Assembly: GCF_022376445.1 (NCBI RefSeq)
Contig: NW_025955179.1
Location: 1-63,625 of the forward strand
Direction of reading: 5' to 3'
Source of the DNA: Fomitopsis serialis
Taxonomy: Eukaryota > Basidiomycota > Agaricomycetes > Polyporales > Fomitopsidaceae
Length of the DNA: 63,625 bases
A program made the translations under genes and the position numbers. The first letter of the stretch is position 1. Every line of letters begins with the position of its first letter. Positions 33,939-44,321 of the stretch are shown here, one piece after another. The notes below the pieces were generated by a model. It was not told where the DNA came from and searched no databases. It saw nothing but the letters and a program-made list of their open reading frames with translations.

Positions 33939-36900
33939 TTAAACCACGATTCGATGCTTCGCTTCGTATTGTCGAACAATGCGAGATGCTCCAACCCGTA
34001 ATTCATCGCGAGTCAACCACTCTCGCTCGTGTTCAGGCATACCCACGAAATTAACCAGATACCAATGTACGACGTTACCCGACCGACGATCGGTGCGTTG
34101 ATCGTGGTCAAGTATCTGGTCAATCTCATAGTGGTCGTCTTGTCCGTCGACCACTATGGGAGGTGGTATAGATCGTTTTCGTTTCGAAAACTCGTCAGGC
34201 GAGTCTACGTATCTCTCAAGATACTCAGAATTGATAGCCTCGTGTATGTCGAACTGTGGAGGCAAGTCCAACACGTAAGAATTGTTGTTCAACTTTTCTT
34301 TGACGCGAAACGGGCCTATCCATTTAGGCAGCAATTTCCGTGTTTTGCGCTTTTTCTGCCATGGAGGATTCAAGTGCTTTGTCGAAAGCTTTACCAACTC
34401 ACCGACCTCGAATATCATCTCACGTCGTTGAGAGTTAAAGTGTTTCGCTTGACTCTCCTGTGCCCTGCTGATCGCGTCTTCTGCAGATCGAATCTGAGCA
34501 TGAACGTGCTCAAGGAAATCATCGACCGCAGGCAAGTGATCGCCCTCGTTGTCTGCAATATTGTGGACGAAGCGTGGCGTGAATCCATAGTCCAATTCAA
34601 ATGGACTGAACCCAGTCGATGCGTTCACACCTCGATTGTAGGCGATCTCCAAAATAGGTAGTAAGTCGATCCAATTCTTCTGGTCATACTTAATGTAATG
34701 ACGAAGCATATCCTTGAGCACACGTACCATGCGCTCTGATTGGCCATCGGTTTGGGGATGGTTCGCGGTGGACATGGCGAGCTTTGTACCAAGACGCTTG
34801 AACAGAGTGCGCCAAAACCGTGAGGTGAATTTTGAGTCTCTGTCTGATATTATCACTTGAGGTAATCCATGCAGTCTTACGACTTCACGAAAAAATGCTT
34901 GTGCAGTGTCTTCGGCCGTGTCCGACTTTCTGACAGGAATAAAATGGGTATGTTTCGTCAATTTATCAACTACGATCATAATCATATCAAGCCCATTAGG
35001 TGTCCCTGCAAATGGTCCCGCGAAGTCCATCGTGACGGTGTGCCATCTGCCCGGTGCAATCACATGGGGTAATAGTAGCCCAGCAGTCTTCTGATTAGAA
35101 GATTTGTTAAGTTGGCATGATTCGCAGGAGCGAACGTAAGAACGTATGTCCTTGCTGAGTCGGGGCCAATAGTATGTATGGCTAACCGCATTCAGTGTTC
35201 TATCAGCACCGGCATGCCCCGATACTTCGGCGTCATGGAAGTCGTGAAGAATGTCGAGTCGTAAGTCCTTGTACCTCGGTATGCACAGGACGCGACCTTT
35301 CCCAGAAGAGTGTCGACGGAACAACAACCCGTCTTCGGCTTCATAGTGCTGAAGGTGAGCTCGTGGTTTGTCCTGCTCAAACAATTCTAATATGGGCGCA
35401 AAGTATTCGTCTTGTAGGTATCCCTCTTGGATCTCTTTCAAGAACGTAGACTTCGGAGTTAGAGTGGTCACGGTCAATATCTCAGCTTCCTGTGGTGCCG
35501 ATTCTGGTATGGGCGCACGCGAGAGTGCATCAACATTTGAATGCGTACGTCCAGGTCTATGCTCAATCTTGGCTGAATGTTGATATGGGAGTAGCTCCAA
35601 CGACCATCGCTTGAGACGAGCGTTCGTGCCTTTGTAGTTCCAAATCCATTGTAATGCAATATGGTCCGTCACGACCTTAAGTTCTGATGTTCCATCTATG
35701 TATGGATGAAATTTGCGTAAAGCCCAGACCACCGCCAAGCACTCCAGTTCTGTTGCGCTGTATCCTTCCTCAGCCGCAGACAATTGTCTAGAGATGGCGG
35801 CGACCATATGTTCCTTGCCGTCGGTGCCTATTTGGGCTAACACACCCCCAATCCCTATCTTGGATCCATCGGTGTAGATCAGGAATGGTCGTTCGTAGTT
35901 TGGATGGGCCAATATGGGTTCTGCTGCTAACTTTCCACGGAGAGTTTCAAAGGCGTCTTGACATAAAGCAGACCATACAAACGGGGTCTCCTTCGATAGG
36001 AGGGCCGTTAATGGGCGCGCAATTTTTGCATAATCGCGAATAAAGCGACGGTAATATCCCGTCATGCCTAAGAAAATCTGTATGTCCTTGACTGACTTTG
36101 GGACTGGAAATTGTAGGATCGCTCGTACGTTCTCTTCCTTCATCCCGATCCCTAGGCGACTTACATGGTGTCCTAAGGCATGTATTTCTTGGTAGCAAAC
36201 ATGAGACTTCGGCAATGAAAGTGTGAATCCGGACGCTCGAATTCGGTCCAGTACCTGCTCAAGATGCTTGAGGTGATGCTCGAAATCGGCAGAATAAACA
36301 ACTATGTCATCAATATAAACTACAGCAAATTTCCACTTAATCTTCCCTAAGACTTTGTCCATAGCCCGTTGGAAGATCGACGGTCCATTCCGTATGCCAA
36401 ACGGCATTCGTTTGTATTGGTACAGACCTTGATGAGTGCGAAACGCGGTCTTCTCGCGATCCGCCTCGTCGGGAATACCTATCTGGTGAAAGCCAGAGTT
36501 AGCGTCGAAAGTGGAGAAGAAGCGTTTACCTTCGAACTGATTAAGGTAGTCGTCAATCCGTGGAAGCGGATATTGATCTGGCTTCGTTACTGCATTCAGC
36601 TTTCGAAAGTCGATGCAGAATCTGACCTTGTCCTTTTGTGCAATGAGCACGACATTCGACGCCCAAGGCGACTCCGATTCTTCGATAACATTATCCGCGA
36701 GAAGCTTGGCCACAGTTTCTTCGATGATCTGCCGTCCTTTAGGAGATGCGTGATACGGAGCTGTCGAGATTGGAGGTGAGTCACCTGTTTCAAGCCGAAC
36801 TTCACCCACTGTAGTGTTGCCCAACTTCCGTGATCCGTATGCGAATGCGTGTCGATGCCGAGTCAAGACTTCGAGGACTTGTTCCCGCTCTTTGGGAGTC

Positions 36901-39900
36901 AGGCTCGGGTTCAGATCTATATCAGTTAGTGCTCGGCGAAACTCCTGTAGGTCATTCTTATCAGCTATACTGACAGTGTTGGACTCGCTCATTCGAGGCG
37001 TCTTGCTGACGTCTACTAACGGATGAACAGTGCCGAGGATATCTCCGATGTACAGTGTCATCGGAAATGGCTCCATATTGACAACCTGTACATGATGTTG
37101 AGGCGAAGAAGACTTACCTATACTTTTCGCTGCCGAGATTGCCTTGAATCCATCTTTCAAGGGTTCTGGTTCTAGGTAGTATAGCGGTGCTGGGATCGGT
37201 CCTATTATTCTGGCAGGGATCTGGGCAGAGTGGAACGCTCTCACCGTGAACGTCTCTGCAACTCGCATCGTCGTTATTTGCTGTTTACGGCAGACCATAC
37301 TAATAATTATATTCTTCCCGCCCTCGGCACGGAGGGCCAGCTGTTGGTTTTGCAGGTTAACGACTGCATTGTAGAAATCCAAAAAGTCGTTACCTAGTAT
37401 GATTCGAGAGTCCTGAGCAGGATTCATGTACAGCTTCGTGGGGAGAATATGGTTCTGTCCCTTTAGATCCGTAAAAGTGAGATTGAGAGAGACGTACGAA
37501 GTGATAAAGCTGTTACCGGAAACGCCATGTAGTTCTATAAGCGGGCATTGTTGTCTCACTGCCTGCGGTAGAAACTTCTGGAGTATCGAACGATCAATCA
37601 GCGAAATTGACGATCCTGTGTCTACCAGAGCTCGAAAAGCCCTGTCAGAGTTAGACCCATCGATCGCAACCTGTATAAAAGCTGGTGTCTTACTCATAAA
37701 GGCGGAAGCGTCCGGCCCTGTGTCTTCATTTCCGTTTACGACTTCTGGAAGAATTTGTTTATGAGTTGTCTTCTTCTGATCTGATAAGGTGCGCTTTGTC
37801 GGCGGCTTCTTCCTCAGAACTCTCCTTTTGGGAGTAGTGCCTTGTATAGGAATGCTAGTGTTGAGCGACTGACCTGCTGAGGAATCCGTGACGTCGCGAA
37901 CCATTCGTCGAGTCATGATGGCGTTTGTATCGGCCACTAGGTACGCATTTGCCGAAAGGCTCGTAGCGTCCCCTTCTTCCTCTGAATCATACTGATCGTA
38001 TGATGTTTCCGCTTCGTCTTCTGGTTGCTCGTCTTCGGTGAGTGCCAGTTCTTCAGTGTCTCTTCCATCAGACTCCTTGGGTTCCACTGTGTTAGTCTTC
38101 GCACGCCAGTTCTGGTTCGGTTTCGAATTTATTGGCGTGTTCCGCTTCCACTGGTTTTGATTCGAATTCGTTGTATTTTGGATGAACCCGGTACGAGGAG
38201 TTGGTCTCTGACTGTTGTTATCAGATGGGTTAGACGGTCGATACCCAGAGGTAGGGTTATAATTCGTGCCTTTCGATTGAGACGTACTGGTATTGTTATT
38301 GGACCAGTCGCGATCGCGATTCTGCCATCGTGGTTGGTTCGTATTCCCGTTGTTTGTATTGTTCTGGGAGTAGTTACCCCCTCTTGAAGGCTGGTTCCTT
38401 GGTCTCCAAGGACCTGAAGAGATTGCGTTGTTTGTATGAGCGGAACTGTTATTCGGCGGATTAGATCGGAATTGTCCATATTGCGCCAACAATCCCAGCT
38501 CCATGTCCATTACGTACCGTTTGAAATCGGCCAAAGAGATCGCCGGATTAGCGTTGTATCCCGTACCCGCTTTGATGAGCGCATGCATGCTCTGCGGTAT
38601 GCCGAGCAGAAGGTCACTGATTAATGTTTGACTGGTCGCTGACTCACCTAATACAGCGTTCTGCAACCTCCGTCGGTCAGTGTAATATTGGGAGAATGTT
38701 TCGCCCTTGTGCCAGCGACGCATGCGAAGCTGTTCCGCCATGCTAACGTCGTAGTTGGCCTTCCGGAACTCTCGGCGTAATATCGCTTGCCAATCTGACC
38801 AGCTTGTGAGTTGAGCTAGGTCAGTCTGCGATAGTGTGTTAAACCACTTAAACGCCGAACCTCGTAATATTAGAGGCAGACAACGTAAGATTACGTTGTC
38901 ATCGACACCTGTATAGCGAGCAATGTTAGAAATCTGACCAATCCAATCGTCAATATCATCACCATCATTGGCGAAGAACTTCGGCAGGTCACTATGCTTC
39001 AGTTTGTTTTTTTCATTGTTCGAACTACTTGTACCGGATAGCGCGGTGTATGGGTTCGTAGGAGCGTATGAATACGGTACATAGCCAGAGGGTACTGACT
39101 GCGGCATAGTATACATCCCCGATGTCGGCACGTGGGCCGCCTGTGGTATACCGCCAGCCAGAGCGCCGGAGATCGAAGACGGGAACGGTGCTGGAGGACC
39201 CTGCCGTGACGTTTGCGGTTGTGGTGGCGATGGAGGTGGCGGCGATGGAGGCGGTGGCACCGGCTGTTGCGAGCGAAGATGGTGGAAGTGGGGCGGTTCG
39301 TGATATCGCGCTGACAGGGGTGAGTCAGCCGTGAGCGGCGATGCAAAAGAAACGTGTGGCGCATGCTGCGTCGGGGGTGCCTGCGGTTGCGTATAGGACT
39401 GCTGTATGGCTGTAAGAAGTTCGGAACGTACCAATGCGACAGCTTCGGTCAGGTCATCACGCAATTCTGACATACATGCGCTGATCTCCTGGGCCATCGA
39501 GGACCGTGTCGGAAGGTTGACGCAGATGTCTGACAACCTGTAGATATCGCGTCTGATAACGTCCGTGTTCTCGGTACAGTTGCACTTACAGAGGCATCCC
39601 GGCACCTCCTGCGCTGGATCGGCTTGCGTCCCCGCATGGCCTGGCCGAGGCGAAGGCGGGGTGTGCCCTGCACCTCGTGTGGTCGTTGAGAACGTGGCTG
39701 ATGCGCCTGTTGCATCACCCTCGTGTGATGTACTGTGTCGACGGGACGAGCGAGAATTGTTGTCGTTCCGTAGGTCGTCCACGGCGTGCTGTATGTCGTC
39801 CAGGCGGCAGCGTATCTCGTGATGATCGGAACCAAGCTCCTCGGAGTGTCGAGTCTCGGAGTCGAGCGCGCGCTGGACGTGCTCGGCGATCGACGAGTGA

Positions 39901-40475
39901 TGCTGTGCCGTCTGGTCAGCAAGGGATTCTAGTTGCGAAAGAATGGCATGAGTGTTCTTAAAAACATACGCGATATCGCGTTTAGTCGCAGTGGCTACCT
40001 CGTTAAAGACGTTTGTCGTCTCTAAAGCGAGACGCTGGCCGCCAACCAAGTGGTGTAGCGTCTCACGCAGCGACGCGTCCTCGGGAAGACGGCGCAGGTC
40101 GTGCGCAAAGGTGGGCGAAGGTAACCGTGCGGCGCGGTCAGAGGACGAGATACTCACCGAGGAGATGTTGGCATCCAGCGACGAGGGAGTGGCTGACTCG
40201 TCAGACGTCCTCGTGTCGGTTTGGGTGTATGCGTCAACCATCTCAGGGAGCTCGTCGTCGGACCCGAGAGAGGACGCGTGTGGCGCGCCCGGGGGTGGTG
40301 CGGTGTGTGGGCCAGATCGGAGCGCAGGCATGATCTGGCCATGGGCAGTGGAGGCAGAGTCTATGGAAGACATGCCGGTTGCGAAAGGGGTGAACAAAGG
40401 GTGTTCGTAGAGTGGGTAGCGTGAGGGGAGTGGCGGCCGCGAGGTGAGTGGGTACACCGAGTGGTACTTGAACAA
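33939..40475 (-). CDS. Gag-Pol polyprotein of the chromovirus
   Basis: Single frame of 2178 residues. Residues 1-490 are Ser/Pro-rich and contain a coiled region. Gag capsid-like part about 506-670 (DIDDWIGQISNIARYTG, FKWFNTLSQ, DWQAILRREFRKANYD); the basic, Asn-rich tail after it has no obvious CCHC knuckle. Protease active site ALVDTGSSISLID near 952. Reverse transcriptase about 1230-1430, with VRFCIDFRKLNAVT near 1286 and YIDDIVVYS near 1387. RNase H from 1533 (IYTDGSKIGIGG, ELECLAVVWAL). Integrase zinc site (SGHAGADRTLNAV ... CESCQLNK, 1752-1787) and D,D,E core (TMDFAGPF, ISDRDSKF, HPQTDGQSERM, about 1815-1914). A C-terminal chromodomain (2114-2178; YEIDQILDHD, YLVNFVGMPEHEREWL) defines it as a chromovirus and probably steers integration to modified chromatin. 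No stop or frameshift. Confidence 0.97.
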   Translation of the reverse strand: MFKYHSVYPLTSRPPLPSRYPLYEHPLFTPFATGMSSIDSASTAHGQIMPALRSGPHTAPPPGAPHASSLGSDDELPEMVDAYTQTDTRTSDESATPSSLDANISSVSISSSDRAARLPSPTFAHDLRRLPEDASLRETLHHLVGGQRLALETTNVFNEVATATKRDIAYVFKNTHAILSQLESLADQTAQHHSSIAEHVQRALDSETRHSEELGSDHHEIRCRLDDIQHAVDDLRNDNNSRSSRRHSTSHEGDATGASATFSTTTRGAGHTPPSPRPGHAGTQADPAQEVPGCLCKCNCTENTDVIRRDIYRLSDICVNLPTRSSMAQEISACMSELRDDLTEAVALVRSELLTAIQQSYTQPQAPPTQHAPHVSFASPLTADSPLSARYHEPPHFHHLRSQQPVPPPPSPPPPSPPQPQTSRQGPPAPFPSSISGALAGGIPQAAHVPTSGMYTMPQSVPSGYVPYSYAPTNPYTALSGTSSSNNEKNKLKHSDLPKFFANDGDDIDDWIGQISNIARYTGVDDNVILRCLPLILRGSAFKWFNTLSQTDLAQLTSWSDWQAILRREFRKANYDVSMAEQLRMRRWHKGETFSQYYTDRRRLQNAVLGESATSQTLISDLLLGIPQSMHALIKAGTGYNANPAISLADFKRYVMDMELGLLAQYGQFRSNPPNNSSAHTNNAISSGPWRPRNQPSRGGNYSQNNTNNGNTNQPRWQNRDRDWSNNNTSTSQSKGTNYNPTSGYRPSNPSDNNSQRPTPRTGFIQNTTNSNQNQWKRNTPINSKPNQNWRAKTNTVEPKESDGRDTEELALTEDEQPEDEAETSYDQYDSEEEGDATSLSANAYLVADTNAIMTRRMVRDVTDSSAGQSLNTSIPIQGTTPKRRVLRKKPPTKRTLSDQKKTTHKQILPEVVNGNEDTGPDASAFMSKTPAFIQVAIDGSNSDRAFRALVDTGSSISLIDRSILQKFLPQAVRQQCPLIELHGVSGNSFITSYVSLNLTFTDLKGQNHILPTKLYMNPAQDSRIILGNDFLDFYNAVVNLQNQQLALRAEGGKNIIISMVCRKQQITTMRVAETFTVRAFHSAQIPARIIGPIPAPLYYLEPEPLKDGFKAISAAKSIGKSSSPQHHVQVVNMEPFPMTLYIGDILGTVHPLVDVSKTPRMSESNTVSIADKNDLQEFRRALTDIDLNPSLTPKEREQVLEVLTRHRHAFAYGSRKLGNTTVGEVRLETGDSPPISTAPYHASPKGRQIIEETVAKLLADNVIEESESPWASNVVLIAQKDKVRFCIDFRKLNAVTKPDQYPLPRIDDYLNQFEGKRFFSTFDANSGFHQIGIPDEADREKTAFRTHQGLYQYKRMPFGIRNGPSIFQRAMDKVLGKIKWKFAVVYIDDIVVYSADFEHHLKHLEQVLDRIRASGFTLSLPKSHVCYQEIHALGHHVSRLGIGMKEENVRAILQFPVPKSVKDIQIFLGMTGYYRRFIRDYAKIARPLTALLSKETPFVWSALCQDAFETLRGKLAAEPILAHPNYERPFLIYTDGSKIGIGGVLAQIGTDGKEHMVAAISRQLSAAEEGYSATELECLAVVWALRKFHPYIDGTSELKVVTDHIALQWIWNYKGTNARLKRWSLELLPYQHSAKIEHRPGRTHSNVDALSRAPIPESAPQEAEILTVTTLTPKSTFLKEIQEGYLQDEYFAPILELFEQDKPRAHLQHYEAEDGLLFRRHSSGKGRVLCIPRYKDLRLDILHDFHDAEVSGHAGADRTLNAVSHTYYWPRLSKDIRSYVRSCESCQLNKSSNQKTAGLLLPHVIAPGRWHTVTMDFAGPFAGTPNGLDMIMIVVDKLTKHTHFIPVRKSDTAEDTAQAFFREVVRLHGLPQVIISDRDSKFTSRFWRTLFKRLGTKLAMSTANHPQTDGQSERMVRVLKDMLRHYIKYDQKNWIDLLPILEIAYNRGVNASTGFSPFELDYGFTPRFVHNIADNEGDHLPAVDDFLEHVHAQIRSAEDAISRAQESQAKHFNSQRREMIFEVGELVKLSTKHLNPPWQKKRKTRKLLPKWIGPFRVKEKLNNNSYVLDLPPQFDIHEAINSEYLERYVDSPDEFSKRKRSIPPPIVVDGQDDHYEIDQILDHDQRTDRRSGNVVHWYLVNFVGMPEHEREWLTRDELRVGASRIVRQYEAKHRIVV

Positions 40476-40550
40476 GGAGTGTCAAGTGGAAGGTGCCGTC
40501 GGGGACAGCGGAGTCGACGTCGGAAGGGGGAAAGAGCGTGGTTTGAGGAG

Positions 40551-40565
40551 ACTGAATGTCCACCA
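40551..40565 (-). promoter_or_regulatory. Primer-binding site of the retrotransposon
   Basis: Three bases inside the 5' LTR the minus strand reads TGGTGGACATTCAGT. Its complement, ACTGAATGTCCACCA, has the form of a tRNA 3' end with CCA (acceptor strand, discriminator A, CCA). The donor tRNA is not identified; it is similar but not identical to the end of the tRNA-Ala at 51258. Confidence 0.6.
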
Positions 40566-40568
40566 AAT

Positions 40569-40986
40569 TGTAACAAGACGAGTTACCGGACTTGCTACTG
40601 GGAGGGGTTCGGTCACTCAAGGTACGCTCACGTGACGGGTGATCAGTCCGTCTGGTTAGGTTCGGTAGAACGGGTGTGTATTACCAACTACGTTAACGTA
40701 ACGAGAGGTAGTACAAGGGAAGCGCGCGAGAGAGGTAGAGAGAGAGAGAGTAGAGAGAGGAGAGAGGGAGAGACGTTTGGCCAGCAAAGCGTGTCGAACC
40801 TCGAGAACTCTTCATCCTTATATACTCGTATAAGGATCGCCTTAACGCCCGGCACAGCCCTTACGAGGCGATGCCTTTCAGCTACTAGACGAACGTCGTA
40901 AGTTCCAGCGGGTTCTCTACGGTTCGAGATGAATGTAGAATATACATTCATGTACTATATTATAATACACATACTGAGTCGTTACA
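40569..40986 (-). repeat. 5' LTR (right on the plus strand)
   Basis: 418 bases, TGTAAC ... GTTACA, the same as the left copy. On the minus strand a TATATAAGG (40816-40824) is the likely core promoter of the element. The C/T-rich microsatellite lies downstream of it. Confidence 0.93.
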
Positions 40987-40991
40987 CACTG
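40987..40991. repeat. Target-site duplication, right
   Basis: CACTG, matching 31856-31860. Confidence 0.9.
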
Positions 40992-41040
40992 CAATCATCG
41001 TGCTCAAACAATTACATCATAATACACCGATTGAAACCAC

Positions 41041-44000
41041 TCAGAAGAGATTGTAGGCCCTTGCCAGAGGCAAGCGCTCCGCGGGCTCGATGTCCATCAG
41101 AACATCATCCGCCCGCACCTCATAGCTCTCCGGATCGACCTTCATTTTTGGGGTGGCAAAGTTCCACTTCATGTCCTTTTTCGTGACGTTCCTACAATTC
41201 TTCACGGGCTCGCAGCGCTTGTTCAGCCCGTAGCGCTTCTGGATCTCCAGCTCGACCGAGATGCTAGACACGAAGGCCACCGAATTCAGTGCAGCTGACA
41301 TGGCGTGGGACCCCCACATCGGCCGGCCCATGACAGGCTGGACCGTCGGGATGGACGCGTTTGCGTCACCCATCTATGACACCTCCGTGAGCGTTCGATG
41401 TCTGGTAATAGAGAGCGCCCGATGCGCACCTGTGCCCATGCAATGACTCCAGACTTCAGCACCATTTCTGGCTTGGCGCCGAAGTTCTCTGGCTTCCAGA
41501 GTACGAGGTCGGCGAGCGTACCCGGGTTAATCGAACCCACGAGGTGGCTCATCCCATGCGTGATCGCGCTGCGCTCTGCAGCGTCAGAAGAGAGCTAGAC
41601 CACCCGGGACGAAGTGGCTCACGGGTTGATGGTGTATTTGGAGATGTAGCGCTTGACGCGGGAGTTGTCCCGGCCGGGGATGTCGCCCTCGAGGGTCAGC
41701 GGGCCACGGAGGTCCCGCATCTTGCTCGCGGTGCGCCAGGTGCGGCTGATGACCTCACCGACGCGGCCCATCGCCTGCGAGTCGGAACTGATCATGCTGA
41801 TCGCGCCGATGTCGTGCAGGACGTCCTCGGCGGCTACGGTCTCCGCGCGAATACGCGATTCGGCGAATGCGAGATCTTCCGGGATAGACTTGTCCAGATG
41901 ATGGCAGACCATGAGCATCTGTCGGATGTCCGTGATGTGTATGCTCAAAAATTTCTCGATATATGACTCACGTCAAGGTGTTCATCGAGCGTATTGTTGG
42001 TGTACGGCCGCGTGGGGTTCGTAGATGAAGGAAGAACATTCTCGTGCTCGCACACAACGATGATATCCGGCGCATGTCCGCCACCTGTCAGAACGTCAAG
42101 GAATTGCGGCTTTGAAATGGGGGCACAGTATACCTGCTCCTTCCGTGTGGTACGTGTGGATTGTTCGTCCACCAAATGCCTCGATGGTACCTAGTCAGAT
42201 GGTTTAGAATGAATCACCCGGAAGCAGTAAAGGATTCACTTTCGACAAATCCACTCTCATTCAGTGTATCAGTATGGATGTTCACCTAACCGTTTCGTCT
42301 TAGCATATGCAAATTCCTGTCTGAGATCAAGACGTACCTGAACATCATACTTGTCTCCGACATCCAGAGCCTTCACGATGACAGACGGAGTCGAGCCCCA
42401 ATCCTCATGCAGCTTCAATCCGGCCGCGCCAGCTTTCACAATTTCCTCCAGTGCGGTCTCACCGGAGTCATTTCCCTTACCGGTGAACGCAAAGTTCATC
42501 GGCAGCGTGTCCGTCGCAGCCAGCATGTGCCGCATATAGAACGGACTCGGCGTGCACGTCGTCGCGTTCGTGCTCGCGCTAGGCCCGGTTCCTCCGCCGA
42601 TCATCGTCGTCACGCCCGATGCGAGCGACTCCGTAACCTGCTGCGGGCAGATGTAGTGCACGTGTGCGTCGATCGCGCCCGCGGTGACGACGAGCTTCTC
42701 CCCGGCGACGACTTCCGTGGAGGAGCCGACGATGAGGCTTGGGTGCACGCCTGCCATGACGTCTGGGTTGCCCGCTTTGCCTATGCCGACGATACGGCCG
42801 CCCTTGACCCCAATGTCTGCCTGTGCATGGAAGAAAATGAGCATATATGCGCTCATCCCCGGACGGAAACGCTGGCCTTGTAGATCCCGGTCCAGTCGAC
42901 GATCAACGCGCTGGTGATGACAAGGTCAAGGGAATCTGCCTCAGACCGGTTGGTGGCTTGGCCCATGCCCTCTCTGATCGTCTTGCCTGCAAGGGAAACA
43001 CGTAAATCAACCGACTACGGCACTGCGGACTTCGTCTTACCTCCACCGAACTTGACCTCATCCCCGTAGACAGTCTGAGCAGATCTATGTAAGAGACGTC
43101 AAGTGCCGAGGGACGCATGGGCGTACCTCGTCGCGCTCGACCTCAATCCACAGCTCAGTGTCGCCCAACCTCACTCGGTCGCCGACAGTAGGTCCGAACA
43201 TGGCGACATACGACTCCCTGCTGACAGTAGTGTCCACGGTGATCTCAAGCGTACCAGGCTGGGGTGTATGTCCGAAGCCCCTCTGTACCAAAGCTGATAC
43301 GATCTCATCGGTCCTTGCAGGATCGAACACGCCCGTCGCGAGGCGATTCCCGCCTGTGATGAGTTTCTTGCCCGCAATGGCGCAGAGGGTGACATGTTTG
43401 CTGTCACCAGGCTCGAAGCGCACAGCCGTGCCTGCAGGTATGTCAAGCCGTTTGCCGTATGCCTTCGCCCTGTCAAAGACGAGGGCCTTGTTGGTCTCAA
43501 TGAAGTGGTAGTGGGAGCCGACCTGTTGATCGTAAGTGGTACCTCAGAACGTGTGATACGGAGGCGGTGGGTCTGAATGTTCTGACCTGGATCGGGCGGT
43601 CTCCATCGTTTGTGACACGGAGCTTGACGCGCTCGCGTCCGCGGTTGATAACGATTGGTTCTCTTTTGACGATGACTGCTCCAGGAGCCTTGGCTCGAGA
43701 ATACTCGTCCGGGTCGATCACCGGGAAGGCATGGTCCGGAGGGGCAGGCAGGAATGAGCCGTACAACGCATGTGAGAGCTCGACAGTATCGTTGCAAATG
43801 GGGTCGTGCACGGTAACTAGGAAGACGCTTGTCGAGGTTGAGGATCAGACGAAGTGGTCTGTGAGTGGCGGAGTGGCATGATACGTACCCGTCTGGAAAC
43901 GTGCCCTCCACCTGGATCTCGTGCAAGAGGCTGGAAACACCGGGAAGGACGTGTCTGCGGCCGAGCAGCGTCTTGCCGTGCTGCATTAGCTCGGCTACGG

Positions 44001-44207
44001 AGTGCTTCCCATCGCGGATGCGCTCTTGCAGCTGCGAAGCGATGAGCGCGACGGCCTCTGTTTGGTTCAGCTGCAATCCCCGCGCGAGACGCTTCTGCGC
44101 GAGAAAGCCTGCCTATGTCGGGGTTAACTCGTTGCGGAAATAGGAGAAGGGCGTGAGCATACTTGGTGCAGCAGGAGCTTCGCCTCCTCCCTGGGAGAGA
44201 TCCTCAT
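41041..44207 (-). CDS. Urease (single-chain, three-domain fungal type)
   Basis: Nickel enzyme that hydrolyses urea to ammonia and carbamate in the cytosol. From the ATG at 44207 ([15 protein letters not shown]) the protein runs gamma-like ([36 protein letters not shown]), beta-like ([35 protein letters not shown]) and alpha domain in one chain, as in plants and fungi. Active-site features: [33 protein letters not shown] (Ni-binding His pair), [11 protein letters not shown] with the carbamylated Lys, [20 protein letters not shown] and [18 protein letters not shown] with the catalytic His. It ends with [17 protein letters not shown], the usual urease C-terminus. Many short introns; no frame break seen. 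It needs UreD/F/G-type accessory proteins, none of which is in this window. The retrotransposon sits only about 50 bases beyond its stop codon. Confidence 0.95.
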
Positions 44208-44216
44208 CGCAAACGT

Positions 44217-44321
44217 TCACAACTCCGACCAGGGTAGCTGGATGTTGGCCAGATCACCGAGTTGGTGCACTCGGTCTTCGAGGTTGAGCCTCACGCACTC
44301 CTGCCCGTGCTCGTCGACCAT
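44217..44321 (-). other. Upstream ORF before urease (34 codons)
   Basis: ATG at 44321, MVDEHGQECVRLNLEDRV ... LANIQLPWSEL-stop, ending nine bases before the urease ATG. If the transcript starts further upstream it would be translated first and could limit urease expression. Alternatively it is an in-frame-unrelated leader sequence, or a hidden first exon. Confidence 0.4.

Larger units (their letters stand above)
31861..40986 (-). mobile_element. Complete Ty3/gypsy LTR retrotransposon (chromovirus)
   Basis: A 9,126-base element, transcribed from the minus strand, with 418-base LTRs that appear identical, a CACTG target-site duplication, a primer-binding site, a polypurine tract and an uninterrupted Gag-Pol frame. 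It lies between the gene ending at 31697 and the 3' end of urease, apparently without breaking either. Identical LTRs and the intact frame mean a recent insertion. A second, apparently spliced ORF lies between pol and the downstream LTR. Confidence 0.95.
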
